Positions 50,291 to 60,108 are shown, counted from the stretch's first letter. The stretch: 64,000 nt of DNA from Cellulosimicrobium funkei (GCF_001019615.1 NZ_JNBQ01000002.1:62001-126000); one strand, 5' to 3'. Notes: generated by a model from the letters alone, not told the origin. Program-made: numbers and translations.

Positions 50291-51292
50291 GTGGAGGCAG
50301 TGCTCGTCGTCGTCGTCGTGGCGTTCGCCCTGGCGTTCGACTACACCAACGGGTTCCACGACGCCGCGAACGCCATCGCGACGTCGGTCTCGACCAGGGC
50401 CCTCACGCCGCGTGCGGCGCTCCTCATGGCGGCGGTGTTCAACCTCATCGGCGCCCTGCTCGGCACCGCGGTCGCGCAGACGATCGCGGAGGACATCGTC
50501 GCGGTCAACGACGTCCCACCCCATCAGGGACTCGTGATCGTGCTGTGCGGTCTCGTCGGCGCGATCACGTGGAACCTCATCACGTGGTGGCTGGGGCTGC
50601 CGTCGTCGTCGACGCACGCGATCATCGGCGGTCTCGCGGGCGTCGGCATCGCGTCGGGGATCACGGTCCACTGGGACGCGATCCTCGACAAGGTCGTGCT
50701 CCCCATGGTCTTCTCGCCCCTCATCGGCTTCGGTCTCGCGTTCGCGCTCATGGTGCTGCTGCTGTGGGTGTTCCGGAACGCGGCGCCCGCCCGGGCGTTC
50801 CGCCGCTTCCGCATCGCGCAGACCGCGTCGGCGGCGGCGATGGCCCTGGGCCACGGTCTCCAGGACGCGCAGAAGACGATGGGCGTGATCGTGCTCGCGC
50901 TCGTCGCGGGCGGGTTCCAGGACGACAACACGATCCCGCTGTGGGTCAAGCTGTCCGCGGCGACCGCGATCTCCCTCGGCACCTACGCCGGCGGGTGGCG
51001 CATCATGCGCACGCTGGGCCGCAAGATCATCGAGCTCGACCCGGCGCGCGGCTTCGTCGCCGAGTCGGTCTCCGCGGTCGTGCTGTACGCGAACGCGTTC
51101 ATCTTCCACGCGCCGGTGTCGACGACGCACACGATCACCTCCGCGATCATGGGCGTCGGTGCGACCAAGCGCCTGTCCGCGGTCCGCTGGGGCGTCGCGA
51201 AGAACATCGGCGTCGCGTGGGTCCTGACCATCCCGGCGGCCGCGCTCGTCGCCGCCGTCGTCTACTGGATCCTCAGCCCGATCCTGCTCTGA
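50291..51292 (+). CDS. pit: Low-affinity inorganic phosphate transporter Pit
   Basis: A 333-residue, about ten-segment Pit/PiT family permease that imports metal-phosphate with protons. Both repeated signature sequences are seen: FDYTNGFHDAANAIATSVSTRAL in the N-terminal part and GHGLQDAQKTMGVIVLAL plus HAPVSTTHTITSAIMGVG in the C-terminal part. It starts with a GTG five bases after the PhoU-like gene, an arrangement that is standard for Pit systems. A terminator follows. Confidence 0.93.
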   Translation: MEAVLVVVVVAFALAFDYTNGFHDAANAIATSVSTRALTPRAALLMAAVFNLIGALLGTAVAQTIAEDIVAVNDVPPHQGLVIVLCGLVGAITWNLITWWLGLPSSSTHAIIGGLAGVGIASGITVHWDAILDKVVLPMVFSPLIGFGLAFALMVLLLWVFRNAAPARAFRRFRIAQTASAAAMALGHGLQDAQKTMGVIVLALVAGGFQDDNTIPLWVKLSAATAISLGTYAGGWRIMRTLGRKIIELDPARGFVAESVSAVVLYANAFIFHAPVSTTHTITSAIMGVGATKRLSAVRWGVAKNIGVAWVLTIPAAALVAAVVYWILSPILL

Positions 51293-51312
51293 CCCTGCTC
51301 GCGCAGGTCGTG

Positions 51313-51362
51313 ACGCGCGGCCAGGACGAACGACCTCGCGGTCGCCCGTCCGGGCCGCGCGT
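51313..51362. terminator. Terminator between pit and mutT1
   Basis: ACGCGCGGCC at 51313-51322 pairs perfectly with GGCCGCGCGT at 51353-51362, and GGACG/CGTCC extends the stem after one bulged base on each side. It lies between convergent genes. Confidence 0.6.
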
Positions 51363-51377
51363 CCGTGCTGCGAGCGG

Positions 51378-52415
51378 TCAGTGGAGCGGCGGGGCGACCT
51401 TCTCCGCCGCGACGACGCGCGGTCCCTTGGGCGTGCGCGCCACGTGGGCGACGATCATCTCGCCCGGCTCGAGGAACGGGTCGTGCGCCGGCAGCGCGTT
51501 CGCGACGGGCCGCCGCGAGTGCTGACCGAGCACGTCGAGCACGGTGGGCAGCACGGGCCGGTGGGTGCACAGCACCGACGACCGCTCGGCCTCGAGGAGC
51601 TCGCGGACGGTCCGCGCGACGCGCGCGGGGGAGCGCTCGTGCTGCGCCTCCGTGAGGTGGTCGATGCTCACGGTCTCCAGCCCCGACGCGCCGGCGTAGG
51701 GCGCGATCGTCTGGGCGCACCGGTCCCAGCGGCTCGTCACGACGGTCTCGACGCCGTACGCCGCGAGCACGGGCACCAGGGCGACGGCCTGGGCGTGCCC
51801 TGCCGGCGTGAGCGGACGGTCCTGCTCGTCGCCGTGCCACGCCGATCGCGAGACGGCCTTGCCGTGCCGGGCGATGACGACGACGTGCGTCGCCAGCCGC
51901 CCCTCCTCGCGCTCGCGCACGAGGGCCTCGAGCGGGGCGCGGTCGGCCTGGCGCGTGAGCCGGTGCGCGGCATCGTCGGCCGACAGCCACGCCGCGCGGT
52001 CGATCTCCTGCGGTGACACGGGCGGGACGGGCGCGCGCGCGGCGAGCGCACCGGCGTCCGCCTTCTGCGACGCCCGGCGCGCCGCCCAGTAGTGCACGCG
52101 CTTCACGCGACCCTCGGGCGTGAGGTACTGGAGTCCCGGCAGCGGGACGCCCAGCACGACCGGCTTGCCCGTCTCCTCGGCGACCTCGCGCGCGGCCGCG
52201 GCCTGGAAGGTCTCGCCGGGGTCGAGCTTGCCCTTGGGCCACGACCAGTCGTCGTACCGGGGCCGGTGGACGAGGCGGACCTGGAGGTCGTCGTCGCGCA
52301 CGCGCCACACGAGCGCGCCGGCCGACTCGATGACCGGGGCGTGCGACACGTGCGTGGGGCCGAGGGCGTCCACGAGCGGCAGCCCGCTGCGCAGGGCGGG
52401 GGAGGGCACACCCAT
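51378..52415 (-). CDS. mutT1: NUDIX hydrolase / histidine phosphatase fusion (MutT1-like)
   Basis: This 345-residue protein joins two domains. Residues about 28-165 are a NUDIX domain with the box GKLDPGETFQAAAAREVAEETG. Residues about 175-340 are a histidine phosphatase, with the catalytic RHG in VVIARHGKAV and a LCTHRPVLP motif. This is the layout of mycobacterial MutT1, which degrades 8-oxo-dGTP and also Ap(n)A and polyphosphate-related nucleotides. It starts three bases after ppk ends, and the pair is an operon also seen in mycobacteria. Confidence 0.9.
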   Translation of the reverse strand: MGVPSPALRSGLPLVDALGPTHVSHAPVIESAGALVWRVRDDDLQVRLVHRPRYDDWSWPKGKLDPGETFQAAAAREVAEETGKPVVLGVPLPGLQYLTPEGRVKRVHYWAARRASQKADAGALAARAPVPPVSPQEIDRAAWLSADDAAHRLTRQADRAPLEALVREREEGRLATHVVVIARHGKAVSRSAWHGDEQDRPLTPAGHAQAVALVPVLAAYGVETVVTSRWDRCAQTIAPYAGASGLETVSIDHLTEAQHERSPARVARTVRELLEAERSSVLCTHRPVLPTVLDVLGQHSRRPVANALPAHDPFLEPGEMIVAHVARTPKGPRVVAAEKVAPPLH

Positions 52416-52418
52416 CCG

Positions 52419-54683
52419 CTACCGCCTCCCGACGAGCCGGCGGCGCTGTCGCTGCACGAGGCTCGCCTGGAGGTCGACGAGCGGCGTGCCGTCGGGCCCC
52501 GACTCGGGCCGGTGCCACGTGCCGTCGGCGTCGAGGTGCCAGGACGCGGTGCGCTCGGACATCGACACGTCGAGCAGGTCGAGCAGCTCGATGACCTGGT
52601 CAGGGTCGGTGATGCGCACGAGCGCCTCGACGCGGCGGTCGAGGTTGCGGTGCATGAGGTCGGCCGAGCCGATGAACACCTCCGGCCCGCTCTCGGGTCC
52701 CTCGCCGATGGCGGGGCCTGCGGCGTTGGCGAAGGCGTAGATGCGCGAGTGCTCGAGGAAGCGGCCGAGGATCGAGCGCACGCGGATGTTCTCGCTGAGC
52801 CCGGGCACGCCCGGGCGGACGGCGCAGATGCCACGCACGACGAGGTCGACCTTCACGCCCGCCTGCGACGCGCGGTACAGCGCGTCGAGCGTCGTCTCGT
52901 CGACGACGGAGTTGACCTTGATCTTCACCCACGCCTCGTGGCCGGCCTGCGCCGCGGCCGCCTCGCGGTCGATGCGCTCGACGAGCCCCGAGCGGACCGT
53001 GCGCGGCGCGACGAGCAGGCGGTGGAACCTCGACTGGGGCGCGTACCCGGAGAGCTGGTTGAAGAGGCGCGTGAGGTCCTGGCCGACGTCGGGGTCGCAC
53101 GTGAGCAGCCCGTGGTCGGTGTACAGGCGCGCGGTCTTCGGGTGGTAGTTCCCGGTGCCGACGTGGCAGTAGCGCCGCAGGCCGTCCGACTCCTGGCGCA
53201 CGACCAGCGAGAGCTTGCAGTGCGTCTTGAGCCCCACGATCCCGTACACGACGTGCACGCCCGCCTGCTCGAGCTTGCGCGCCCAGGAGATGTTGGCCTG
53301 CTCGTCGAACCGCGCCTTGATCTCGACGAGCGCGAGCACCTGCTTGCCGGCCTCGGCGGCGTCGATGAGCGCGTCGACGATCGGCGAGTCCCCCGACGTC
53401 CGGTACAGGGTCTGCTTGATCGCGAGCACGGCCGGGTCGGCCGCGGCCTGCTCGAGGAACGTCTGGACCGACGTCGAGAACGAGTCGTACGGGTGGTGCA
53501 GCAGGACGTCGCGCTCGCGGATCGCGGCGAACACGTCCGTGGGCGACGCGCTCTCGACCTCGGCGAGGAGGCGGTGCGTCGTCGGGACGAACGGCGGGAA
53601 GTGCAGGTCCGCACGGTCGAGGTCGGCGATGAGGTTGAGCCCGGTGAGGTCGAGCGGCTCGGGGATCTCGTACACCTCCTCCTCGACCACGCCGAGCTCG
53701 CGCACGAGCAGCGCGCGGATGCGTGGGCTGATCCCCGGCGTGAGCTCGAGCCGGACGGGCGGTCCGAACCGGCGCCGCAGGAGCTCCTTCTCCATGGCCT
53801 GGAGCAGGTTCTCGGCGTCGTCCTCCTCGACCTCCACGTCCTCGTTGCGCGTGACGCGGAACAGGTGGTGCTCGCGCACCTCCATGCCGGGGAAGAGGTG
53901 GTCGAGGTGCTGGGCGATGACCTCCTCGATCGGCACGAACGACGTCGGCCCGCGGTCGGGTGCAGCGGTCTGCGACGTCGGCGCGCTCGGGCGGCCCCGC
54001 GCGTCCACGGCGATGAACCGGGGCAGGAGCGGCGGCACCTTGACGCGCGCGAAGTGCTCCTTGCCCGTGGTCGGGTTGGCGACCACGACCGCGAGGTTGA
54101 GCGACAGCCCCGAGATGTACGGGAACGGGTGCGCGGGGTCGACGGCGAGCGGCGTGAGCACCGGGAAGATCTGCTTGCGGAAGAACTTGTGCAGGCGCTC
54201 CTGCTCACGCGTCTCGAGCTCGTCCCAGTGCACGAGCGTGATGCCCTCGGCGGCGAGCGCGGGCTGGACGTCGTCGGCGAACACGCGCGCGTGCCGCGCC
54301 ATGAGGTCGTGCGCGCGCTCGCTGATCGCGTCGAGCACCTGGCGGGGCGAGAGCCCCGAGGCGGCGGTGACCGCGATGCCGGTCGCCATGCGGCGCTTGA
54401 GTCCGGCGACCCGGACCATGAAGAACTCGTCGAGGTTGGACGCGAAGATCGCGAGGAACCGGACGCGCTCCAGGAGCGGCTGGCTCGGGTCCTCCGCGAG
54501 CTCGAGCACGCGCTGGTTGAACGCGAGCCAGCTCAGCTCGCGGTCGGCGAACCGGTCGTCGGGCAGCGGGCCGAGGCCGAGCTCTGCGCCCACCGGCTCG
54601 ATCTCGGGTTCCTCCGCGATGTGCTCGGCGATGTGCGCGGCGAGGTCCGGGTCGAGCGTGCGCTGCGTGGACGTGTCGGTCAT
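52419..54683 (-). CDS. ppk: Polyphosphate kinase PPK1
   Basis: PPK1 reversibly transfers the gamma-phosphate of ATP to growing polyphosphate. The 754-residue enzyme has an N-terminal helical domain, [20 protein letters not shown], and the two PLD-like phosphotransfer domains. The phosphorylated His lies in the [13 protein letters not shown] region, and a second His in [31 protein letters not shown] near the C-terminus completes the second motif. The ATG at 54681-54683 is chosen by the TSTQRTLD start and its distance from mshD. PHO-box-like repeats lie immediately upstream. Confidence 0.95.
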   Translation of the reverse strand: MTDTSTQRTLDPDLAAHIAEHIAEEPEIEPVGAELGLGPLPDDRFADRELSWLAFNQRVLELAEDPSQPLLERVRFLAIFASNLDEFFMVRVAGLKRRMATGIAVTAASGLSPRQVLDAISERAHDLMARHARVFADDVQPALAAEGITLVHWDELETREQERLHKFFRKQIFPVLTPLAVDPAHPFPYISGLSLNLAVVVANPTTGKEHFARVKVPPLLPRFIAVDARGRPSAPTSQTAAPDRGPTSFVPIEEVIAQHLDHLFPGMEVREHHLFRVTRNEDVEVEEDDAENLLQAMEKELLRRRFGPPVRLELTPGISPRIRALLVRELGVVEEEVYEIPEPLDLTGLNLIADLDRADLHFPPFVPTTHRLLAEVESASPTDVFAAIRERDVLLHHPYDSFSTSVQTFLEQAAADPAVLAIKQTLYRTSGDSPIVDALIDAAEAGKQVLALVEIKARFDEQANISWARKLEQAGVHVVYGIVGLKTHCKLSLVVRQESDGLRRYCHVGTGNYHPKTARLYTDHGLLTCDPDVGQDLTRLFNQLSGYAPQSRFHRLLVAPRTVRSGLVERIDREAAAAQAGHEAWVKIKVNSVVDETTLDALYRASQAGVKVDLVVRGICAVRPGVPGLSENIRVRSILGRFLEHSRIYAFANAAGPAIGEGPESGPEVFIGSADLMHRNLDRRVEALVRITDPDQVIELLDLLDVSMSERTASWHLDADGTWHRPESGPDGTPLVDLQASLVQRQRRRLVGRR

Positions 54684-54689
54684 GGGTTC

Positions 54690-54722
54690 ATGGTGGCACC
54701 AGATGGTGAACGGTGCGTGACA
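54690..54722 (-). promoter_or_regulatory. Possible PHO-box repeats upstream of ppk
   Basis: On the minus strand TGTCACGCACC (54722-54712), GTTCACCATCT (54711-54701) and GGTGCCACCAT (54700-54690) follow one another with an 11-base period. Only the middle unit has a perfect GTTCACC core, so this is weaker than the site at 49527. Confidence 0.35.
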
Positions 54723-54726
54723 CGGG

Positions 54727-55746
54727 TCACCGAGCGGTCGGGCGCGCGTACTGCACGTGCACCGCGCGGCGCGTGAAGCCGGCGCGCTCGTACGTGCGCA
54801 CCGCGGGCACGTTGTCGCCGTCGACGTACAGCACCGCGGTCGTGGCGCGCCGCTCGGCGAGGTGCGCGAGACCGACGGCGGTGAGCAGCCGGCCGAGCCC
54901 CTCGCCCTGGGCGTCCGGGACCACGCCGACGACGTAGATCTCGCCCTCGCGCGCGCCGTCGGGCTGGCCGGTCGGGATCTTGGTCCAGACGAACCCGACG
55001 ATCCCCGCCGTGCCGGAACCGGGGTCCGGGGTGCGCTCGAGGAGCAGGAGACCGGTCGGCTCGAACCAGTCCTCCCGCATGCGCGCGCGCAGGTCGTCGA
55101 CGGTGAGCCGGCCCTGCTCGGGGTGGTGCGCGAACGCCGCCGCGTTGACCGCGACCCACGCGGCGTCGTCGTCGCCGGGCACGAACGCGCGCAGCCGCAG
55201 GCCCGCGGGGATCTCCGGGCGCGGGTGCACCTCCGGCCCGTCGAGGGGCCGCTCGAGGACGAGCAGCTCGCGCACGACGTCGTACCCCGCCCGCGCGGCG
55301 AGGCCCCGGGCCGCCGGGAGGTCGCCGTGGGCCCAGACGCGCAACGGCGGGCGGGGTACCCGGGCGGGCTCGCCGTCGGTCTCCGCGCCGGGGTGCGCCT
55401 GCTCGTCGTGGTCGGGGTCGCCCGGGCGCGGCTCGGCCGCGCGGTCGGCCGCGCTGCCGAGCAGGTGGAACCCGAGCCCGTGCCGCCGGTGCTCGGGGCG
55501 GACGACGAGCTCGGCGCTCGGCGCCTCGCCGCGCTTGTCCACCTGGGCGTACCCCGCGAGCTCGCCCGCGCGCCACGTGAGGAGGTGCACGACGTCGTCC
55601 GTCGCCTCGCGCAGGTTGAGCAGCGGCTGCTCCGAGAGGGCGGCGACGCCGTCCTCGCGCTCGGCGGCGGCGGCGAGGTCGTGGACCTGCGCGATCTCGA
55701 CGTCGTCGATGAGCGGGCCGGTGTGCCAGAGGATCGCGGTCTCCAC
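54727..55746 (-). CDS. mshD: Mycothiol synthase MshD
   Basis: MshD acetylates the cysteine amine of desacetyl-mycothiol with acetyl-CoA, the last step of mycothiol synthesis. The 339-residue protein is a tandem GNAT: residues about 1-150 (ending in the [19 protein letters not shown] motif) and about 170-339, with [17 protein letters not shown] as the acetyl-CoA loop and [19 protein letters not shown] at the end. A polar loop in the first domain is enlarged (residues about 100-125). CAAGAT ends six bases before the GTG at 55744-55746. Confidence 0.9.
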   Translation of the reverse strand: METAILWHTGPLIDDVEIAQVHDLAAAAEREDGVAALSEQPLLNLREATDDVVHLLTWRAGELAGYAQVDKRGEAPSAELVVRPEHRRHGLGFHLLGSAADRAAEPRPGDPDHDEQAHPGAETDGEPARVPRPPLRVWAHGDLPAARGLAARAGYDVVRELLVLERPLDGPEVHPRPEIPAGLRLRAFVPGDDDAAWVAVNAAAFAHHPEQGRLTVDDLRARMREDWFEPTGLLLLERTPDPGSGTAGIVGFVWTKIPTGQPDGAREGEIYVVGVVPDAQGEGLGRLLTAVGLAHLAERRATTAVLYVDGDNVPAVRTYERAGFTRRAVHVQYARPTAR

Positions 55747-55891
55747 CGGTCCATCTTGCCCCCGGCTCCCCGCGCGGCCGAACCCGGGGCGCGCGACCGA
55801 CGCGTCGTGCCTGGTCGGGAAGGTTCCGGGGCGGGTGACGGTTGTCACGTCCGACGGTTCGCGGCATCGACGACGGAGGGCAGGGGGCGCC

Positions 55892-57217
55892 ATGGGTGCG
55901 TGCGCGGTGGAGGAAGCGACGGAGCAGGTGCCCGGGGCGTCGCCCGCGACGGCGGCCCCGGTACCGGCGGCGGTGCAGGACCGGCCCGGACCGGCACCGT
56001 CTCCGGGCGAACCGCGGGAGCCGGCGATCTGGACCCGCAACTTCCGGTACTACTTCACCGCCCGCAGCGCGGGGCTGCTGAGCTGGGCGATGCTGCCGGT
56101 CGCTGTCTCCGCGGGCCTGCTCAGCTCCGGGTACGGGCTGGCCGTCGCGGGGTACGCGATGGCGTTCCTCGTCGCCCCGTTCGCGAGCCTCGTGCTGTTC
56201 GGCGGCGTGCTCGCCGACCGGTTCACGGCGCGCCGGATGATGATCGTCGCCGACCTCGCGAACCTCACCGCGCACGTGCTCCTCGCGGTCCTCTTCGTGC
56301 GCGGCATCGACCACCTGTGGCACCTGTACGCGCTCCTCGTGGTGGCGGGCACCGCCAACGCGCTGTTCCAGCCCGGGGCCGCGTCGACCGTCCCGCTCGT
56401 GGCGCGCGACGTGCAGGGCGCGAACGGGATCCTCCGGACCTCCGAGGCGATCACCGGGCTCGGCGGCCCCGCGCTCGCCGGCGTCCTGGTCGGGTTCGGG
56501 TCGACGGGCTGGGTCATGATCCTCTCCGCCGTCGCCTACGGGACCAGCGCCCTGTGCCTCCTCGCGCTCCGGCTCGGCGTCGTGCCCGCGCCCCCGGCCG
56601 GGGCGGGGCTCTGGCACAACCTCGCCGTCGGCTGGCGCGAGTTCCGCTCCCGCACGTGGCTGTGGGGCGTCATCGTCATCTGGATGGTCTACGCCGTGCT
56701 CGCCTGGGGGCCGCAGCTCCCTGTGGCGGCAGGGGTCGTCGTGCCCGAGCACGGCGCGACCGCGTTCGGCATCCTCAACAGCGCGCTCGGCGTGGGGACG
56801 GTCGTCGGCGGGCTGCTCGCGATCCGCTTCAAGCCCCGGCGACCGCTCGCGGCCGGGGCCGTCGCGCTCGTCGCCTACCCCCTCTACCCGCTCGGCCTCG
56901 TGCTCGGCTGGCCGGTGTGGGCGCTCGCCGTCGCGCAGGTGCTCGTGGGTGTGGGTGTCGGCGTGTGGGGCGTCATGTGGGCGACGAGCGTGCAGACCCA
57001 GGTGCCGGGCGACGTGCTCAACCGGGTCCACGCCTACGAGGTCGCGGGGTCGGTCGGCATGTACCCGATCGGCGCCGCCCTGGCCGGTCCCGCCGTCGCC
57101 GCGTTCGGCACCGACCGCGTCCTCCTGGTGGGCGCGGTCGTGGGAACCCTCACGGTCGTCGCGCTCCTCGCCGTGCGGCCGATCCGCAGGCTCCAGCGCG
57201 TCCCGGATCGCACCTGA
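55892..57217 (+). CDS. MFS transporter, unknown substrate
   Basis: A 441-residue major facilitator protein with a 45-residue Pro/Ala-rich cytoplasmic N-terminus and about 12 hydrophobic segments. The motif A-type loop is GGVLADRFTARRMM, and NALFQPGAASTVPLVARDVQGANG is typical of MFS_3/enterobactin-exporter-like proteins (drug/siderophore efflux group). The start is the ATG at 55892 (preceded by GGGGGCGCC). There is no regulator nearby. A 20-bp hairpin lies 57 bases downstream of the stop. Confidence 0.87.
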   Translation: MGACAVEEATEQVPGASPATAAPVPAAVQDRPGPAPSPGEPREPAIWTRNFRYYFTARSAGLLSWAMLPVAVSAGLLSSGYGLAVAGYAMAFLVAPFASLVLFGGVLADRFTARRMMIVADLANLTAHVLLAVLFVRGIDHLWHLYALLVVAGTANALFQPGAASTVPLVARDVQGANGILRTSEAITGLGGPALAGVLVGFGSTGWVMILSAVAYGTSALCLLALRLGVVPAPPAGAGLWHNLAVGWREFRSRTWLWGVIVIWMVYAVLAWGPQLPVAAGVVVPEHGATAFGILNSALGVGTVVGGLLAIRFKPRRPLAAGAVALVAYPLYPLGLVLGWPVWALAVAQVLVGVGVGVWGVMWATSVQTQVPGDVLNRVHAYEVAGSVGMYPIGAALAGPAVAAFGTDRVLLVGAVVGTLTVVALLAVRPIRRLQRVPDRT

Positions 57218-57273
57218 CGCACCCGACACGGCAGACGGCTCGCGCCGTCCGCGAGACCGACACCACCCGCCGT

Positions 57274-57328
57274 CGAGCACGACATGGGGGTCGTCAACGT
57301 GCCCAGAGCGACCCCCATGTCGTGTTCG
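57274..57328 (+). terminator. 20-bp hairpin after the MFS gene
   Basis: Bases 57274-57293 pair with 57309-57328: 19 Watson-Crick pairs and one G-T wobble, around a 15-base loop. It is 57 bases past the MFS stop and 55 bases before the next start, and is probably a terminator. Confidence 0.65.
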
Positions 57329-57382
57329 GCACAGTGCCCGGTGCCCGGGAAGGTTCGGCGGGTCCCGGTCGTTGAGGGCGTC

Positions 57383-58540
57383 GTGAGCGAGGTGACGGAC
57401 GTGCGGGAGACGGTGGACGTCGTGGTCGTCGGGGCCGGGCAGGCGGGGCTGTCCGCGGCCTACCACCTGCGTCGCGCCGGGCTGGACCCGCTCGTGCTCG
57501 ACGGCGGTCGCGGCCCCGGCGGGGCGTGGCAGGACCGCTGGGACTCGCTGACCATGGCCGAGACGCACGCCGTGCACGACCTCCCGGGCGTCCCCCTCCC
57601 GGCCGGGGACCCCGCGGAGCGCGCGAACGTCGCCGTGCCGCGCTACTACGCCGCGTACGAGCGCGAGAACGACCTGCGCGTCCTGCGCCCCGTCACGGTC
57701 GACGAGGTGACGCAGGACCCCGACGACCCCGCCCTGCTGCGCGTGCGCGCGACGGTCGGCGCCGGGCCGGACGCGCGCGAGCTCACCGCGCGCACGCGCA
57801 CCCTCGTCAACGCGACGGGGACGTGGACCCGGCCGTTCTGGCCCCGCTACCCGGGGATGGAGACGTTCCGCGGCCGCCAGCTCCACACGCACGACTTCCG
57901 CGCCGCCGAGGACTTCGCGGGGCAGCACGTCGTGGTCGTGGGCGGCGGGGCGTCCGCGACGCAGCTCCTGCTGCAGATCGCCCAGCACGCGTCCGGCACC
58001 ACGTGGGTCACGCGCCGCGAGCCGGTCTGGGTCGAGGAGGAGTTCTCGCCCGAGCTCGGGCGCGCGGCCGTCGCGCGCGTCGCCGAGCGGACGTCCGCGG
58101 GCCTCCCGCCGGGGAGCGTCGTCTCGGTCACGGGCCTGCCGCTCACGGCGCGCTACCGCGCGGGGATCGCGAGCGGGGTGCTGCGCCGTCGGCCGATGTT
58201 CGAGCGAATGACGCCGTGGGGCGTCGAGTGGGCCGCGGGCGCGAACGACGACGGCCTGCTGTTCCAGCCCGCCGACGTCGTCCTCTGGGCCACCGGGTTC
58301 CGTGCCGCGCTCGACCACCTCGCGCCGCTCGCCCTGCGCGAGCCCGGCGGCGGGATCGTCCTCGACGGCACGACAGCGGGGCGCGACCGGCGGGTGCAGC
58401 TCGTCGGCTACGGGCCCAGCGCGTCGACGATCGGCGCGAACCGGGCCGGGCGCGAGGCCGCGCGGGGAGTGCTGCGCGCGCTCGGTGCGAGCCGGAGCGT
58501 CGACGGCACGGCGGGATCTCGTCTGCCCCTGGCGGTGTAA
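57383..58540 (+). CDS. FAD-dependent NAD(P)-binding monooxygenase/oxidoreductase
   Basis: A 385-residue flavoprotein of the flavin-containing monooxygenase/CzcO-like family. The FAD site VVVVGAGQAGLSAAYHLRRAG is at residues about 12-32, and the NADPH site VVVVGGGASATQLLLQIAQ is near 180-198. LWATGFRAALDHL is the ATGF-type signature toward the C-terminus. The Baeyer-Villiger fingerprint was not found. The substrate is unknown. The start is GTG 57383 (VSEVTDVRETVDVVVV); GTG 57392 is the alternative. Confidence 0.85.
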   Translation: MSEVTDVRETVDVVVVGAGQAGLSAAYHLRRAGLDPLVLDGGRGPGGAWQDRWDSLTMAETHAVHDLPGVPLPAGDPAERANVAVPRYYAAYERENDLRVLRPVTVDEVTQDPDDPALLRVRATVGAGPDARELTARTRTLVNATGTWTRPFWPRYPGMETFRGRQLHTHDFRAAEDFAGQHVVVVGGGASATQLLLQIAQHASGTTWVTRREPVWVEEEFSPELGRAAVARVAERTSAGLPPGSVVSVTGLPLTARYRAGIASGVLRRRPMFERMTPWGVEWAAGANDDGLLFQPADVVLWATGFRAALDHLAPLALREPGGGIVLDGTTAGRDRRVQLVGYGPSASTIGANRAGREAARGVLRALGASRSVDGTAGSRLPLAV

Positions 58541-58580
58541 GCCCTCGTCAGGGCGGTCCGCCGCGGCCTACGGTGCACCC

Positions 58581-59954
58581 GTGAGCACCGAACCGCCCGC
58601 CCCCGACCCGTCGTCCGCGCAGCCCGTGGCCGCGCCGGGCGACCCCGCCCTCCCGACGCAGCGCCGCACCCTCACGACGCTCGCCGCGACGCAGGTGCTC
58701 TCGGGGGTCGGCGTGGCGAGCGGGATCGCGGTCGCGCCGCTCGTCGCGTCCGCGCTCTCGGGGTCCGACGCGATCGCGGGGCTCACCTCGACGTCGGGCG
58801 TCGTCGGCGCCGCGCTCGTCGCGCTGCCGCTCGCGCACGTCGCGGGGCAGCGCGGGCGGCGGCCGTCCCTGCTGCTCGGCTTCGGCGTCGCGACCGGCGG
58901 CGCGGTCCTCGCGACGGTCGCCGTGCTCGTCGGCTCCTGGCCCCTGCTCGTCGTGGCCATGCTGCTCTTCGGGTCGGGCACGGCCGCCGGGCTCGCGTCC
59001 CGGTTCGCGGCGACCGACCTCGCGACGCCCCAGCGGCGTGCGCGCGACCTGTCCGTGGTGGTGTGGGCGACGACGGTGGGTTCCGTCGTCGGGCCGACGC
59101 TCGCCGGGCTCGCGGACCGCGTCGCCGGCCCGGGCCTGCGCCTCGGCGACGCGCACGCGCAGCACGGCTCGACCGCGCCGAGCGCCGCGCCGTTCGTCCT
59201 CGCGGCGGTCGCGTTCGCGCTGGCCGCGGCTGTCGTCGCGGTGTGGCTGCGGCCGGACCCGCTGCTCGCGTCGCGCGCGGCGTCGGACGCGACCTCGGGC
59301 GCGGCGCCGGGCGCCGCGCCGAGTGCTGTGCCGGCCGACGGCAAGGGGTCGTCGTGGCGCGACGGGCTGCGCGCGGGGTGGGCCGTCGTGTCGGCCAGCC
59401 CGACGGCGCGCCTCGCCCTCGGCGCGATCGTCCTGAGCCACCTCGTCATGGTCGGGCTCATGTCCATGACGCCCGTCCACATGAACCACGGCGGCGCGAC
59501 GCTCCAGGTCGTCGGCCTGGTCATCAGCGCGCACATCGCGGGCATGTACGCGCTCAGCCCGGTCGTGGGGTGGCTCGCCGACCGGGTCGGGCACGCGCGC
59601 GTGCTCTACGTCGGGGGCGCGCTGCTCCTCGCCGCGGCGGTCGTCGTGGCGGGCGCGCCGGGCGAGGACTCCGCGCGGCTGACGGTCGGCCTCGTGCTGC
59701 TCGGGCTCGGGTGGTCGTGCGGGCTCGTCGCCGGGTCGGCGCTGCTCGTCGACGCCACGCCCGGTCCGTCGCGCACGTCCGTGCAGGGCCTCTCCGACCT
59801 CGCGATGAACACGGGCGGCGCGGTCGGCGGCATCCTCGCCGGGGCGATCATCGGCTTCTCGTCGTACGGCGCGCTCGCCTGGGGCGCGGCGGCGCTCGTC
59901 GTCGTGTGCGCGGTCGTGGCGGCGCCGCTGGCGCGGCGGGCCACGCTGCGCTGA
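58581..59954 (+). CDS. MFS transporter
   Basis: A 457-residue major facilitator protein with 12 predicted segments and a long hydrophilic central loop (residues about 225-265). GQRGRRPSLLLGFGVATGG is the motif A region. It resembles actinobacterial YfkF/MFS_1-type transporters of unknown substrate. TACGGT at 58569-58574 ends six bases before the GTG at 58581, indicating a leaderless message. Its stop codon is embedded in a 15-base tandem repeat. Confidence 0.85.
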   Translation: MSTEPPAPDPSSAQPVAAPGDPALPTQRRTLTTLAATQVLSGVGVASGIAVAPLVASALSGSDAIAGLTSTSGVVGAALVALPLAHVAGQRGRRPSLLLGFGVATGGAVLATVAVLVGSWPLLVVAMLLFGSGTAAGLASRFAATDLATPQRRARDLSVVVWATTVGSVVGPTLAGLADRVAGPGLRLGDAHAQHGSTAPSAAPFVLAAVAFALAAAVVAVWLRPDPLLASRAASDATSGAAPGAAPSAVPADGKGSSWRDGLRAGWAVVSASPTARLALGAIVLSHLVMVGLMSMTPVHMNHGGATLQVVGLVISAHIAGMYALSPVVGWLADRVGHARVLYVGGALLLAAAVVVAGAPGEDSARLTVGLVLLGLGWSCGLVAGSALLVDATPGPSRTSVQGLSDLAMNTGGAVGGILAGAIIGFSSYGALAWGAAALVVVCAVVAAPLARRATLR

Positions 59955-60010
59955 CGGAGGCCGGGCTCACTGAGGCCGGGTTGACGGAGGCCGGGTTGAC
60001 GGAGGCCGAC
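59952..60010 (+). repeat. 15-bp tandem repeat overlapping the MFS stop codon
   Basis: Four head-to-tail copies of the 15-base unit TGACGGAGGCCGGGT (with a variant second unit, TCACTGAGGCCGGGT, and a shortened last one) begin at the TGA stop. Because 15 is a multiple of three, each intact unit repeats an in-frame TGA, so slippage would keep the stop. Confidence 0.85.
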
Positions 60011-60030
60011 GAGGTCGGTACTCGCGGCCC

Positions 60031-60091
60031 AGATCGGCACATCCGGCCGAGACCGGCAGTTGCGGCTGCCGATCTCGGCTGGAAGTGCCGA
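60031..60091. repeat. Dispersed intergenic repeat, second copy
   Basis: AGATCGGCA and TGCCGATCT form a nine-base inverted repeat across this segment. The part at 60062-60091 aligns with 39123-39153, with about 25 identities over 30 bases. It lies between two convergent genes, so it may act as a terminator. Confidence 0.5.
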
Positions 60092-60108
60092 CGTCGCGGG
60101 GCGCCCGG

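Noticed and set aside
54680-58318. Long open frame on the minus strand extending through mshD, MFS and monooxygenase genes
   Set aside because: It reads across recognised genes on both strands in a non-coding frame and has no motifs; it is a GC-rich shadow.
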